Below, one piece after another: positions 1-10,351 of a stretch of DNA of 64,000 nucleotides (position 1 is its first letter; every line of letters begins with the position of its first letter). Under the pieces are notes generated by a model that saw only the letters and a program-made list of their open reading frames with translations, did no database searches and had not been told where the DNA came from. Location of the stretch: assembly GCA_017654935.2 (NCBI GenBank), contig CM065690.1, positions 15,695,495 through 15,759,494 of the forward strand. Direction: 5' to 3'. Origin of the DNA: Phymorhynchus buccinoides (lineage: Eukaryota; Mollusca; Gastropoda; Neogastropoda; Raphitomidae). A program made the translations under genes and the position numbers.

Positions 1-226
1 TATGTGACTGCCTCATGTGACTCGATCAGGTCGTGACGTTTCACCTCATTTGCATACCATCTAACTCGATCAGTCTGACTCAGTCGAGCCCAGTCAGGTG
101 ACAGGTCCGAATAGGGCGGGTTCTAAATTTCACTGATCGAGTCAGATGGCTTGTGACCTCTTCTGTGCGAGAAACAAAATTTGGTCAACGTCACGACCTG
201 ATCGAGTCATATGAGGCAGTCGCATA
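1..226. mobile_element. Foldback MITE, first copy, possibly cut by the window edge
   Basis: The first 40 bases and bases 187-226 are inverted copies of each other with about two mismatches. Both arms carry GACTCGATCAGGTCGTGACG or its complement. The middle is non-coding and repeats CTCGATCAG motifs. This is the shape of a short non-autonomous DNA transposon. No target duplication can be checked because the left end coincides with the window start. Confidence 0.6.
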
Positions 227-236
227 GTCTGTCGCC

Positions 237-303
237 GGCTTTAGTGACATAGGTGTCAAATCAATGTGGTGCTAAAATGCGACTTTGGCGGTGAAAGGGT
301 TAA
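237..303 (-). repeat. Truncated piece of the TTAA-flanked MITE family
   Basis: This piece matches the right end of the complete element at 3480-3721, from TTAGTGACATAGGTGT to GGCGGTGAAAGGGTTAA. Only one terminus is present, so it is a fragment. Confidence 0.65.
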
Positions 304-321
304 AAGTGGATAAAATATCAA

Positions 322-700
322 GTGTTTTGTATTAAGCGTTTTGTTGTTATTGTTCACGAGGGGGGAAACATGTCATGTTATGCTTCTTTTGTTTTATCAA
401 TGCACGCGATGGCCCTGTATTATAACTTCTGCAGTGATATGAATGAGCTCTGTTTTTATTTGAAACGACTCCAGCATTGTACTAACCATATTTTGTTATG
501 TCACCTTCTTTTCATGTCATGTGCTATTGTGTTTCTTTGTGGGTTTTTCAATGCACACGATGGCCCTGTATATAACTTTTACAATGATATGAATGAGCAC
601 TGGTTTTTAATTATTTCAAACGACTCCAGCATTGTAGTAATAAATTAATCATATTTTGCTACGTACCTTCTTTTCAATGTACTTCGTTTTAAGATTTTGT
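322..700. repeat. Two-copy tandem duplication, about 151 bp period
   Basis: The block containing GATGGCCCTGTAT, a GATATGAATGAG stretch and ACGACTCCAGCATTGTA occurs twice, near 408-500 and 559-650. An open frame of 108 codons runs through it, but it has no recognisable domain and arises from the duplication. I do not call it a gene. Confidence 0.6.
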
Positions 701-712
701 TTTTCTCCTTAA

Positions 713-943
713 CCCTTTCACCGCCAATGTTGCATTTTAGCACCACAATGGTTTAACACCCATGTCACTAAAAGGCATCAAACCAGGACCTGTTATCCAA
801 AGACCTTATTTTCTTAATTTTGGGAGGTAAGGATAGGCCTAATGTTATGCATGTCACAGAGGAATTCCCAATATTGCAGATTTTATTTTCTCTACCCAGT
901 GTAATGGTATTGCTGGGCTGAAAAATGGCTGGCGGCGAAAGGG
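713..943. mobile_element. piggyBac-like MITE, complete, TTAA target duplication
   Basis: The element starts CCCTTTCACCGCC and ends GGCGGCGAAAGGG, with TTAA directly outside both ends (709-712 and 944-947). Its 231 bp have no coding capacity. TTAA duplication and CCC-starting inverted repeats are hallmarks of piggyBac transposons. Related copies lie at 3480-3721, about 5764-5977 and 42676-42913, with a fragment at 237-303. Confidence 0.75.
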
Positions 944-1062
944 TTAAAATGTTTCGGGGCATCGTAGGAGCTTTGAGTATGGAAACTACCACTACTTAAC
1001 TTACGTAGAAAACGTAAATCTGTGTAACAACAGCAGTTGGTTAGGTAGCCGTGAGCGGGTTT

Positions 1063-1410
1063 TCTTCTTCTTTTTCTTCTTCTTCTTCTTCTTCTTCTTC
1101 TTCTTCTTCTTCTTCTTCTTTCCTATCAATTTTGAGCGCAGATGCGCCATGCTGCCGTTATGCGCCTAACTTAGAAATAGTTAGGCCCAGCAAGTCCGAC
1201 TTCGGCTGGAGGAGGAAATGTTTTTGAAAACTGTTTCGTGGAGAAAAAAACCCCGCAGGAGAATGGACCAGGAAAGGCAGAAAGATAGTAGATGACAGTA
1301 AGCAGAGGGAAAACGCAAGAGTCAAAGATTAGAGGAAGTTACAAGCACAGAACTTCCAGAAGGTGTGGGAACTATTTATGCAAAAGACCCCCCGGTATCC
1401 CCACGGGTGA
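1063..1410 (-). mobile_element. GAA-tailed retroposon (SINE-like), copy 1
   Basis: Read on the minus strand, it runs from a CCCGTGGGGATACC head to a (GAA)n tail, seen here as (TTC)n at 1063-1122. It includes GGCCTAACTATTTCTAAGTT and GCATAACGGCAGCATGGCGC. The same unit recurs at about 5265-5612, 41325-41690 and 46960-47343. A shared head half also occurs with a different tail half at 12945-13275, 33358-33776 and 43530-43918. No open frame is conserved. Retroposition is inferred from the simple-sequence tail and 5' truncation. Confidence 0.6.
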
Positions 1411-1440
1411 GGGAAGCGGGTTTTTTAGTAGGGCGCTTTA

Positions 1441-2078
1441 GGCCTAAGTCTATGGCGCGCCGAATGACCAAAGCTATATCTAGCAGTTCGGCAGAGTTTA
1501 AAAACCCTATCGAACTGTTATATACAGTTTCTAAACTATAGCTAGCAGTTAGATAGAGTTTCAAAACTCTGTCGAGCAGCTAGATAGAGTTTCTCGTCGT
1601 AAAACTCTATCGAACGCGCCATTTTGATACTTTTTTTAAGCGAAGCATTTCATTGGTAGATAGGACTAGTATCTTTGACTGTGACCTACACCTAGCCTAA
1701 TAGGTGGCATTCTACGAACTCGTTTAGTGGCTTCAATTACAGATGAAACGCGGGGAAGATTCGCTCGTTGAAATCGTTCAGCTGCCATGTTTGTTAGGCC
1801 TAGGCCTATCGTCTTATTCAAATTCACGGGTCACTGCCCTGCCAAGGCCACAAACTTGTCGCTGAAGCCATGTACCAATCAGAAATCGCGATAGAAAAAC
1901 TATATCTCGATAGGGTTATTTTGTGGAAACCCTATCTAGCTGTTCGACAGAGTTTTAAAACTCTATCGAACAGCTATATAGGGTTTTCAAACTCTATCGA
2001 ACTGATAGATACAGTTTCGAAACTCTATCGAACAGCTAGATAGAGTTTTGTATCTTTGGCGCGCCATATAAGTCTCTA
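1441..2078. mobile_element. Foldback (FB-like) element with arms made of short repeats
   Basis: Two arms, about 1450-1615 and 1880-2070, consist of repeated variants of AACTCTATCGAACAGCTAGA and its complement. The outer ends both carry GGCGCGCC (near 1454 and 2059). A unique middle of about 270 bp separates them. Inverted arms built from degenerate direct repeats are the architecture of Drosophila FB elements. The assignment rests on structure only. Confidence 0.55.
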
Positions 2079-2189
2079 AATAAAAGGCCTGCCAAGAATT
2101 CTTACTGCTGGCCTGGCTGATTTGCATTTGCCCGACGTGACCGATAAGGGATGCACTATTAGAATAACTACAACTCCGCCACACTTGAC

Positions 2190-2435
2190 CACTTCAAGAC
2201 CCACCAGGTCACGTGTCAAAATCGCGTGTTTTCCCTCTTATGGCTGGTAAGAAATCTTGTTTTGACCAGGTTTGACTCGCCATACAAATGTCCCCCAAAT
2301 TGAAAACGAAACATCATTTTAAAGAGCAGCCTCCGTTTGTTGAAGTTGGGGACATTTGTATGTGGGTCACAGCTACCTAGAAAGAAAGAAAAAACCAAGG
2401 GACTTAATCGTGGTGCGTCAGTGTGTCTTTAAGAA
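2190..2435 (+). mobile_element. Dispersed MITE-like repeat, first of a pair
   Basis: This segment is repeated in inverted orientation at 47697-47940. Shared landmarks include GGTAAGAAATCTTGTTTTGACC, GGGGACATTTGTATGTGGGTC and the edge GACGCACCACGAT. The ends share CTTAAAG/CTTTAAAG-type bases, so a DNA element is likely. No protein is encoded. Confidence 0.55.
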
Positions 2436-2639
2436 TCGGATTGCAACAGCCCCCCCCCCCCCCCCCCCCCTTTTTATTTGTGTCCATTTCACTGCCCACT
2501 GGCTAGTAATTGCGACAGGTCATTCCACCCGTACCGTGCGTGGATGGACGTCAGCAGTCGGTCCTGAAGTATGAATACTGAAGAGATAAGGAAAATCGAC
2601 CAACCTGCATTTTATTCGTTTCCGTCCTTTCCTAGTGTC

Positions 2640-2728
2640 TTTGTTCCCACCCCCGTCTTTACTTTAATTCTTCTTCTTCTTCTTCTTCTTCTTCTTCTTC
2701 TTCTTCTTCTTCTTCTTCTTCTTCTTCT

Positions 2729-2769
<41 letters not shown>

Positions 2770-3000
2770 CTTGTTGCCATCTTCTTGATGAATTTAATTC
2801 TTCTTCTTCTTCGTCATCGTCGTCGTCCTTGTCTTCTTGGTGAATTTAATTCTTCTTCTTCGTCGTCGTCGTTGTCCTTGTCCTTGTTGTCGTCTTCTGG
2901 ATGAATTTAGTGTTTAACGTCCTCCCGGCCATTAGACCATTATGGGACATATTTATACAGCTATAACGTCGTCGTCTTTTTCTTCTTCTTCTTCTTCTTT
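2640..3000. repeat. Compound trinucleotide array (TTC)n(GTC)n in about 65-bp units
   Basis: Long (CTT)n and (CGT)n tracts alternate with GATGAATTTAATTC-type spacers, giving at least three imperfect higher-order units. Frames through this read as runs of Leu, Arg or Ser and are not genes. A poly-C run at about 2451-2471 precedes it. Confidence 0.8.
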
Positions 3001-3088
3001 ATATACGCCCAGGCGTGCAAGGATGTGTTAGACCAAAAAAAGGCATGCGCGTGCGTGTGCTTGCATGTGCGCATGCATCGTGTAGTGC

Positions 3089-3278
3089 AAGGCCGTGTAC
3101 ACAAGCGAATATTCCATGCGGAAACCCGTGCGCAATCCTTAAATAAGTGAAACAAAGAAGGGAAACGATTTGCGCACGTGTCCGAATTTCCCCTATATGC
3201 GTAAACTTTTATCCTTCTTTCTTCCACTTATTTAGGGTTTTCCGTACGGAACTTACGCGTCTAATGTGAACCCGGCCT
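3089..3278 (-). mobile_element. MITE of the AGGCCGTGTACAC family, copy 1
   Basis: It begins AAGGCCGTGTACAC and ends GTGAACCCGGCCT, with inner inverted halves around GAAAGAAGG / CCTTCTTTC and the diagnostic TCCGTACGGAA and GCGCACGGGTTTCCG. Copies lie at 8778-9301 (interrupted), 27310-27494 and 39024-39220. The element is non-coding. Confidence 0.7.
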
Positions 3279-3344
3279 ACATGTTGATGCCTTTTAGCAC
3301 ATCTACGTGCAGATTCATATTAATGAGTTCTCTCACAGTCACAC

Positions 3345-3424
3345 GTGAGCTCACTTACACTCACATTCACGCACGCGAGCGCGCACGCATGTACACACGC
3401 GCGCGCATGCACGCACGCGCGCAT

Positions 3425-3452
<28 letters not shown>
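3345..3452. repeat. CA/CG-rich microsatellite
   Basis: Alternating purine-pyrimidine sequence (ACACGCGCGCGC and (CA)n) extends over about 100 bp and could form Z-DNA. Between here and the next element there is no coding signal. Confidence 0.7.
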
Positions 3453-3455
<3 letters not shown>

Positions 3456-3479
3456 TATGCACGACCCTTTTGTCTTTAA

Positions 3480-3721
3480 CCCTTTCACCACCAGCCATAT
3501 TTCAGCCAAAAATGTCCAGTAAATTTACCTGGGTAGAGAATAAAATCTATCTGCAGTATTGGGGATTCTTTTGTGACATATTATCTAAAATAAGGTCTAT
3601 TCTTGCTTCCCAAAACTAAGACAACAGGGTCTCTGGATAATAGACCCCAATTTGATGCCTTTTAGTGACATAGGTGTTAAATCACTGTGGTGACAAAAAT
3701 GCGACATTGGCGGTGAAAGGG
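3480..3721. mobile_element. piggyBac-like MITE, complete, TTAA target duplication
   Basis: The ends are CCCTTTCACCACC and GGCGGTGAAAGGG, with TTAA at 3476-3479 and 3722-3725. It is the same family as 713-943 but in the opposite internal orientation. Confidence 0.75.
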
Positions 3722-4119
3722 TTAAGATCCCCTCTTCTCTTTTTTGTGTGTCTTTTTTCGTCCATCTCCTTTGTACGTAGTTAGCGTCCTTGAGAAGACG
3801 GGTTTACAATAGAAAGAAGGGGGGGGACACCAACTCACACACACACGCCCAGCTACTTGTGCAAACTCTCACCATGCGTGCGAACGTATTTGCGCACAGA
3901 CGCGCGCGTATGCGGTCACCCACCCACAAGAGCAAGCCTAAATCCACACATACACAGGCATGTGCATAATTATGCACGCACTATTATAATAATAAACAAG
4001 TGCAACGCCGAGCGGCAGCAAAGTCCCCTCGCAGCATCGCCGAGCTACTCCGAAATCGGAATGTGTCGGCTATGCACATACATAAACACGCATCAAAACA
4101 GCACGTAACTGAATAGTTT

Positions 4120-4530
4120 TTTTATATATAGCCTTGGGGTTCGGACCCGTGATTTGAGCGCGCGCGATCATGCGCACACGAGCGCACAGAAAAATTCATG
4201 ACAACTGTGTTATAGACCATTCATCAAGAAATGTTGTGAAAAAAAACCTGCATTGAAATACATGCAAAACTTCGCGAGATATTAGCGATTATGTGTTTTG
4301 GGGTTTGAACCCCGTAACTGGCGCGACCTTGACCTTAATGTAAAACTAAATACATCAGTGGATAGCTGGCATCTTGGCAAACTAGTATACCAAATTTGAT
4401 GATGATAGACTGAATAGTTTTTGAGAACAACGGACGAATAGCCGGACGGACGGAGGCACGCCGGACGCTGGACGGACCAGACCAAAAACAATAGTTCCCC
4501 GAACCTTCGGCTCGGGGACTAATAATTATT
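4120..4530. repeat. Dispersed repeat with AAATTTGATGATGAT core and CCGAAGGTTCGGGG hairpin end
   Basis: It contains two copies of a GGGTTTGAACCC / GGTTCGGACCC-type motif (near 4138 and 4302), the core CCAAATTTGATGATGATAGA followed by a GGACGGACGG tail, and a terminal hairpin TTCCCCGAACC-TTCGG-CTCGGGGA (about 4496-4519). A similar GGGCGAAGCTTCGGG hairpin is at about 25860. I do not know the element's class. Confidence 0.45.
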
Positions 4531-4607
4531 ATGCATCATTGCACCGTCAATCTGTTTCACACGCGCGGGCGTGCGCACATGCAACCACGCACACGTACAC
4601 GCACGCT

Positions 4608-4610
<3 letters not shown>

Positions 4611-4654
<44 letters not shown>

Positions 4655-4789
4655 CACAGAGAAACCCATTCTCTCAATCACTCGTATGAAAAAGCAGCAA
4701 ACGTTTTATGCACAATCAGCACATGTGCTTTAGTTAATTTTAGTAGGTTAGTATTTTGATGCTCACAGACGCATGCACGCGCGCGTACG

Positions 4790-4876
<87 letters not shown>

Positions 4877-4960
4877 GGAAAAAATAAAAGAGCATGTGGC
4901 AATTTGCCAAACTTTCATATCAGCAGATGGGGGGTTTGTGTATAGTACATTATGATTATC

Positions 4961-4994
<34 letters not shown>

Positions 4995-5195
4995 CGCGCG
5001 CGCGCGTGCGTGTATGTGTGTGTGAGTGTGTTAATTAAGTAGACAATACAGAAATAGCAGGACAATGAGACAAACCGGGAAGATGGAGAAAGGGGGTGGG
5101 GGGAGGACAATGGATAACTTATCCGAGATAAAAGCAAACTATGAGTCATGAGAGCCGCACAGATGTTGCTACCCCCCCCCCCCCCCCCCCCCCCT
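4611..5195. repeat. Microsatellite cluster: (AG)n, (CA)n, GT/GC-rich, poly-C
   Basis: It comprises (AG)n at 4611-4650, (CA)n at about 4793-4873, a (GT)n/(GC)n tract at about 4960-5030 and poly-C at about 5173-5193. Open frames here are poly-Thr-His, poly-Cys-Val or poly-Pro artefacts. Confidence 0.9.
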
Positions 5196-5264
5196 CCCCT
5201 CTCCACACTTTCAGTTGCCACTCACAAGATTGGACTGCTATAATATCAACTCCTTTTCTTTCTA

Positions 5265-5612
5265 TTTGGAGTATCTTCTTCTTTCGATCGCTCAGACAGT
5301 TTCCTGTCAATTATGAACGCAGATGCGTCGTGCTGCCGTTATGCGCCTTACTAAGAAATAGGTAGGCCCAGCATGTCCGTCTTCGGCTGGAGAAATTCTT
5401 TTGTAAGAGTTTCTAGGAGAGAGAAAAAAGACAGGGGAATGGATCAGTTAAGGCGGAAAGATAGTAGATGACAGTAAGCAAAGGGAAACGGCAGGCAGAG
5501 TCAAAGAGAGTGACAGATTAGTGGAGGCTACAAGCACATAACTTCCAGAAGGAACTGTTTGTACGAAAGAAAGACCCCCGGGTATCCCCACGGGGGGGGG
5601 GGGGGGGGGCTT
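5265..5612 (-). mobile_element. GAA-tailed retroposon, copy 2
   Basis: It has the same layout as copy 1: a short TTCTTCTTTCG end, the CAGACAGTTTCCTGTCAATT segment, GCGTCGTGCTGCCGTTATGC, and the GGTATCCCCACGGGG end followed by a poly-G run. Confidence 0.6.
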
Positions 5613-5763
5613 TTCTTTCTGTTTGGAGTATAAACAATCGTTCAATTCCTGTATGTCCAATGGATTGTAAACTAGAAAGCACAGACGCAATGTAGGCTTT
5701 GGTGTCATGCAATGTTATTTCGAAGTAAAGAACTTTTTGTAAAGCTTGGAAGGGTTTTAAAAT

Positions 5764-5977
5764 CTTAACTGTGGGTAGAAAAAAAATCTTTAGCTGCAAT
5801 ATTGGGAATCCTTCTGTGACATATATATATACATTAGGCCTAATGATTAGGCCTATGCTTACCTCTCAAAATGAAGAAAATAGGGTATTCGTATAACAGG
5901 CCCTGATTTGATGCCTTTTAGTGATATGGGTGTTAAACCACGGCGGTGCATAAATGCGACATTGGCGGCGAAAGGGT
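5764..5977. mobile_element. piggyBac-like MITE, degraded copy
   Basis: It matches 3480-3721 from GGGTAGA-AAAAATCTTTAGCTG through GGCGGCGAAAGGGT. The left terminus is lost and the right TTAA is mutated to TCGG. A short (TA)n expansion sits inside near 5823. Confidence 0.6.
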
Positions 5978-6053
5978 CGGCTGTATTTGTAGGTGTTTGA
6001 GTTACCAAATGATCCCCAATTATTATATAACCTTGATTAATTAATTCAAAGGT

Positions 6054-6055
<2 letters not shown>

Positions 6056-6135
<80 letters not shown>

Positions 6136-6407
6136 GACAATAGTTTTATTCCCGAAAAAGCATCGCCCCATTACGAAGGGTGTGTGTCAACATGTAAAGA
6201 AGCGTATTATCAATATTAATAAATAAATAATTAGCAACAAAACAATACTTATGACAAAGCAACACTTCTAATCTTAAAAGCCTTATACAAATATATAGAC
6301 AGTTTATTAATCGTGTTCTCATTTCTACCATAAACATCAATAGACTAAGCTTGAATAAACTGGGATTTCTGTCAAATTTAGCTGCAATCATTTTTTATTC
6401 TCAACTC

Positions 6408-6475
<68 letters not shown>

Positions 6476-6569
6476 CAGACACTTTATTTTACAAGGATAA
6501 GAATTTATACTGGGCCTTGTCTTCCGTTCTGTCCTTGGTTCTAAGCATGCAATACATAAATAATACTAT

Positions 6570-6604
<35 letters not shown>
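6056..6604. repeat. Three (GA)n tracts
   Basis: Pure (GA)n occurs at about 6056-6130, 6410-6471 and 6572-6604. The AT-rich sequence between them shows no coding signal. Confidence 0.9.
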
Positions 6605-6606
<2 letters not shown>

Positions 6607-6721
6607 CTCAGTCTTGACTAACGATGCTTTGAGTTCATCGTATGTCTGTCTTGTCTGTGAGTGTGTGTGTTTGTGTATGAAAGTGGGTGGTAGGTAAGGG
6701 GGGGGGGGGGTAGAAAGGCCA

Positions 6722-7975
6722 CGATTTGAGTCAGTGCTAGCAGATTGCATCTATTGGGCACGGTGACAATTTGTCTGATGATTTCTGTCCTGTGATTGTC
6801 TGGATGTACTCAGTCAGCCCTTATATAACATGCTTTGTCGTTTAATCTCTCTTAGCTCAGGGAGTAATAGCCGAAAGTTTTAACACAAGGTCGTACGCCA
6901 AGGTCATGACCTTGACCTTGATAATTCATGTTCGGATCTCTTCCTATGAAGGTGACACACCTACACACAAAATTTGACGCGATTCTGCCAACCCGTTTGG
7001 AAGATATCCCTGGGACAGACAGAACAAGGCTTACCTACCTCCCGGACCGTGACCTTGACCTTGATCGGTATGCCACTATCAGAACGGGCATAAGCCAAAG
7101 TACCTACATGCCAAATTTGAAGACTCTAACACTAACGGTATGGGAGTTATGGCCCCTGAAAGATTTTCGGTTTTCAAGGTCGTACGCCAAGGTCAAGGTG
7201 ACGACGGCAAAGCATTTTGCGCGGATGCCTTCCTGTCATGGTGACACACCAGCACACAAAAATTGACGTGATTCGGTCAACCCGTTCGAAAGATATCCTT
7301 GGGACAGACAGAAGGAGGAAAAAATGACCCTCCGATTTTCAGGCTCCAGCGATCTTTTTGACCTTGACCTTGACCTTGATCGGTATGCCATCATCAGAAC
7401 GGGCATAAGCCAAACCACCTTCATACCAAGTTTCAACATCCTATGTCGATCGGTGCCCGAGATATGGCTAAAAATAGATTTTCGATTTTCAAGGTCGTAC
7501 GTCAAGGTCAAGGTCACGATGCAAAATGGTTTGCGCGGATCTCTTCCTATTAAGGTGGCACACCTTCACACAAAATTTGACGCGATTCGGTCAAGCGGTT
7601 CGGGAGATATCCTTGGGACAGACAGAAAAGAAAAGGAAAAAAAAAACAAGAAAAAAACCCAGACAAACCAGCCCATCGCAATGTCCGATCACCTTCGGTG
7701 ACGGACAGTAACATTTTAAGCAAAAGTATATACGTTTATAACTTAGAGTAGTCTTTGTGCGATTTGAGTCAGTGCTAGCAGATTGCATCTATTGGGCACG
7801 GTGACAATTTGTCTGATGATTTCCGTCCTGTGATTGTCTGGATGTCCTAAACCCTTATATAACATGCTTTGTCGTTTAATCTCTCTTAGCTCAGGGAGTA
7901 ATAGCCGAAAGTATTAACATAACATTTTAAGCAAAAGTATATACGTTTATAACTTAGAGTAGTCTTTGTGCGAGC
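6722..7975. repeat. Composite repeat: GACCTTGACCTT blocks between 165-bp direct repeats
   Basis: A roughly 165-bp sequence starting GATTTGAGTCAGTGCTAGCA is present at 6725-6890 and 7764-7918. Between the copies, a block with TCTTCCTATGAAGGTGACAC, ACAAAATTTGACGCGATTC, GATATCC-GGGACAGACAGA and TGACCTTGACCTTGATCGGT repeats about three times (near 6930, 7215 and 7540). A 55-bp sequence (AACATTTTAAGCAAAAGTAT) flanks the second 165-bp copy at 7709 and 7921. No frame encodes a known protein. The class is undetermined. Confidence 0.6.
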
Positions 7976-8049
7976 CATGGCACCTAACAAAATCTTGACC
8001 TATTATTCAAGATAAAATTTAGTTTCAAACAAAAATATATAAAAAATAC

Positions 8050-8300
8050 TTGAATGAAAATCCGTTTAGCGTCCTCCGGTCTGAAACAGACACATAAGGG
8101 ACATTAGTAGATATAAAGATGGTGGGAACTCAAGGAAAGTCCCGAATTTGTAATGATACATGTTTTTTAAAATACTTAATAAAATAACTTTATTTAAAGA
8201 AAAACTCTTTTTCTCTTCCCCCTTCCCCCTCTCCCCAATATCTAAATTAATAGTAATGTCCCGTATGGCTTCAGCCGAGAGGACGTAATATTTTAATTTC
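8050..8300 (+). repeat. GTCTGAAACAGACAC repeat family, rearranged copy
   Basis: The left part (8050-8150) matches the family defined at 28685-28825, carrying the CGTCCTCCGGTCTG head and TATAAAGATGGTGGGAAC. An inverted scrap (GTCCCGTATGGCTTCAGCCG-type) follows at about 8258-8290. Family copies occur at 14480, 28685, 34140, 34448, 45338, 51640 and 60735. Confidence 0.5.
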
Positions 8301-8508
<208 letters not shown>

Positions 8509-8777
8509 CTCTCGAGGCTCCTTATTAACTACTTGAAACCATGTAAACGCTTGACATTATTATGGATGCATTCAACACCTTTCAAGTGCAAAATGATGAC
8601 ATGTTATTTAAGTCGGTGCACGTGACAGGTCACGTGTGCATGCACCATGTTATAAGTGCACGTGGTATCTTATTATGAATGAATGTGCACACACAAAATG
8701 TTGGTACTCTTAATGTGTACATCAATTTCCTTTCTTTTAAGCGAATATGAGAAGAAGAAAAATCGGTGGACCATTAG

Positions 8778-9301
8778 GCCGGGTTCACATTAGAGGCGTA
8801 AGTTCCGTACGAAAAACCCTAAATAAGTGGAAGAAAGAAGGATAAAAGTTTACGCATATAGGGGAAATTCGGACACGTGCGCAAATCTTTTCCTTTCTTT
8901 GTTTCACTTAGTTATGATACCTTGGCACGAGGCTGTGTCAGACCAGTTGACATAAGCTAGAACGCCAAGGCTACATACATCAAAATGTTGTTATGCTCTG
9001 AATGGTTGTGCGGGGGATTGTCTTAAGCCATGACAAGCCCCCAGCATAACATCATCAGTCTAAAATTCCCCCAAAGACGGAGTGTGGCTGCCCACATGGC
9101 GGGGTGGTCAAAAACGGTCACACACGTAATGTTCTCATCCCTAGCTCATGCATTTGTACCTTAGTGTTCAAGTGCTTCTCGCTGTTGGGATGATCCCTGG
9201 AGTCTTTTAGCCAGGGTAAGCCAACCAACCAACCAACTTAGTTATGGATTGCGCACGGGTTTCCGCATGGAATATCCGCGTATGTGTGTACACGGCCTTA
9301 G
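8778..9301 (+). mobile_element. AGGCCGTGTACAC-family MITE, split by a nested insertion
   Basis: The left part (8778-8916) starts AGGCCGGGTTCACATTAGA. The right part (9236-9301) carries GGATTGCGCACGGGTTTCCG and ends TGTACACGGCCTTA. Together they rebuild the layout of the uninterrupted copy at 39024-39220. The gap is a separate 319-bp insertion. Confidence 0.7.
8917..9235 (+). mobile_element. SINE-like insertion with (CCAA)n tail and 11-bp target duplication
   Basis: The insertion is bounded by ACTTAGTTATG on both sides (8906-8916 and 9236-9246). It ends in CCAACCAACCAACCA, a simple-repeat tail typical of retroposons. Its 3' segment GATGATCCCTGGAGTCTTTT with GCCAGGG recurs near 17235-17281, and CAAAAACGGTCA-CACGTAATGTTC is matched near 34115. 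Retroposition is supported by the duplication length and tail. No tRNA-like promoter was confirmed. Confidence 0.65.
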
Positions 9302-9319
9302 TGTTCTTTGTTTGTTTGT

Positions 9320-9640
9320 TTTCATTAAACCTTGGCATTGCGAATTAAAATGTGAGGGAACGTTTGGCAATAAGTTTGGGCCTGCCATTTGGGGTGATTT
9401 TGATTGAAAGTGTGAAACGTTGTTGGGGTTGTTTTTCAGAAACTTTGAGGTGGTAGTTTCGGGTGGACATTTGCCACGACTGAATAAAACTGTTTTTGGC
9501 ACAACTTTGAGCGAACCTTTGGCACTACTGTGTGAATTTTGGCACAGTTTTGATTGAACTTTCTGGCACCGCCCATGCATTTGGCACGGTATTGAGTGAA
9601 CTATTGGCACGATTTGGACTCACTTGAGTGACCTTTTTTG
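9320..9640. repeat. Degenerate minisatellite with TTGGCAC spacing
   Basis: TTTGGCAC, TTTGCCAC or CTGGCAC followed by (T)TTGA-(G/T)TGAAC recurs about every 35-45 bp, with each copy diverged. It looks like an old tandem array. An antisense open frame of 122 codons is a by-product. Confidence 0.45.
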
Positions 9641-9805
9641 TTGGCGCATAGTTGGGCTAACCTTTAATAACATGATTCTTTTTAGTGTTAGTAAGACCTT
9701 TACACGAGCATTCTATGCGATGAAGGACTTTACATGAACATTCCACACGGGTTGAGACCTTTTGCATGAAAATGTTCACCAAGTTATTTTAGGCCTTTAA
9801 AGAAT

Positions 9806-9852
<47 letters not shown>
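9806..9852. repeat. Poly-G run of 47 bases
   Basis: This is the longest homopolymer seen here. Such runs are prone to sequencing-length error and can form G-quadruplexes. Confidence 0.95.
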
Positions 9853-9853
<1 letters not shown>

Positions 9854-10351
9854 AACCCGAAGGTGCTGATGGGACCCACCCAGAGACGCGCTGGCCATGC
9901 CTGCTCTATCAACATGAGAGCAGCCCTGCTCCAGCCTTGGAAGTCATGTGGTGTGTTACTGGGGAGCAGGCACACATTAAATATGCAGAGGCTCATAGCT
10001 CACTCTCGGGCTTGGTGACCACCCAGATGCAATGCAGAGGAGTCCTTGCGAAAGTGTCCCCGTGGGATGGGTGTACCAGCCCGTTTTTCATGACTGCAGA
10101 GCCCCACCGGCAAAATACACCCCAGCGTGCGACGAAACAGCCCCCAAGGACAGGCCGATGAAGGTTTGTTTAACGCCCTGTTAGGCGTTGCCTCGTAAGG
10201 ACAATGTTCGTGAAGACTTGATCTTCCTGTAGATGATGATGACGATGAGACCGCATTCGAGACGTAGCAGCCGTCGTGGACGTAGGGGTTCGATGCCAGG
10301 GACAGGCGAGGCCGTTTATATTGACGTGAAATGTTATCATCGCTGTTGCAG
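9853..10351 (+). other. Intron sequence upstream of the SYAP1 exon
   Basis: There is no clear coding exon. A GC-richer stretch (about 9880-10160) is unlike the neighbouring AT-rich DNA and may be another interspersed repeat. A short TTTAACGCCCTGTTAGGCG piece near 10168 resembles the head of the GTCTGAAACAGACAC family. The 3' splice signal is CGCTGTTGCAG ending at 10351. Confidence 0.4.

Noticed and set aside
2571..2843. Open frame with poly-Leu and poly-Arg
   Set aside because: Product of (CTT)n and (CGT)n microsatellites.
4295..4320. tRNA-like B box in GGGGTTTGAACCCC
   Set aside because: No matching A box at the right distance and no cloverleaf could be drawn; it is part of a dispersed repeat.
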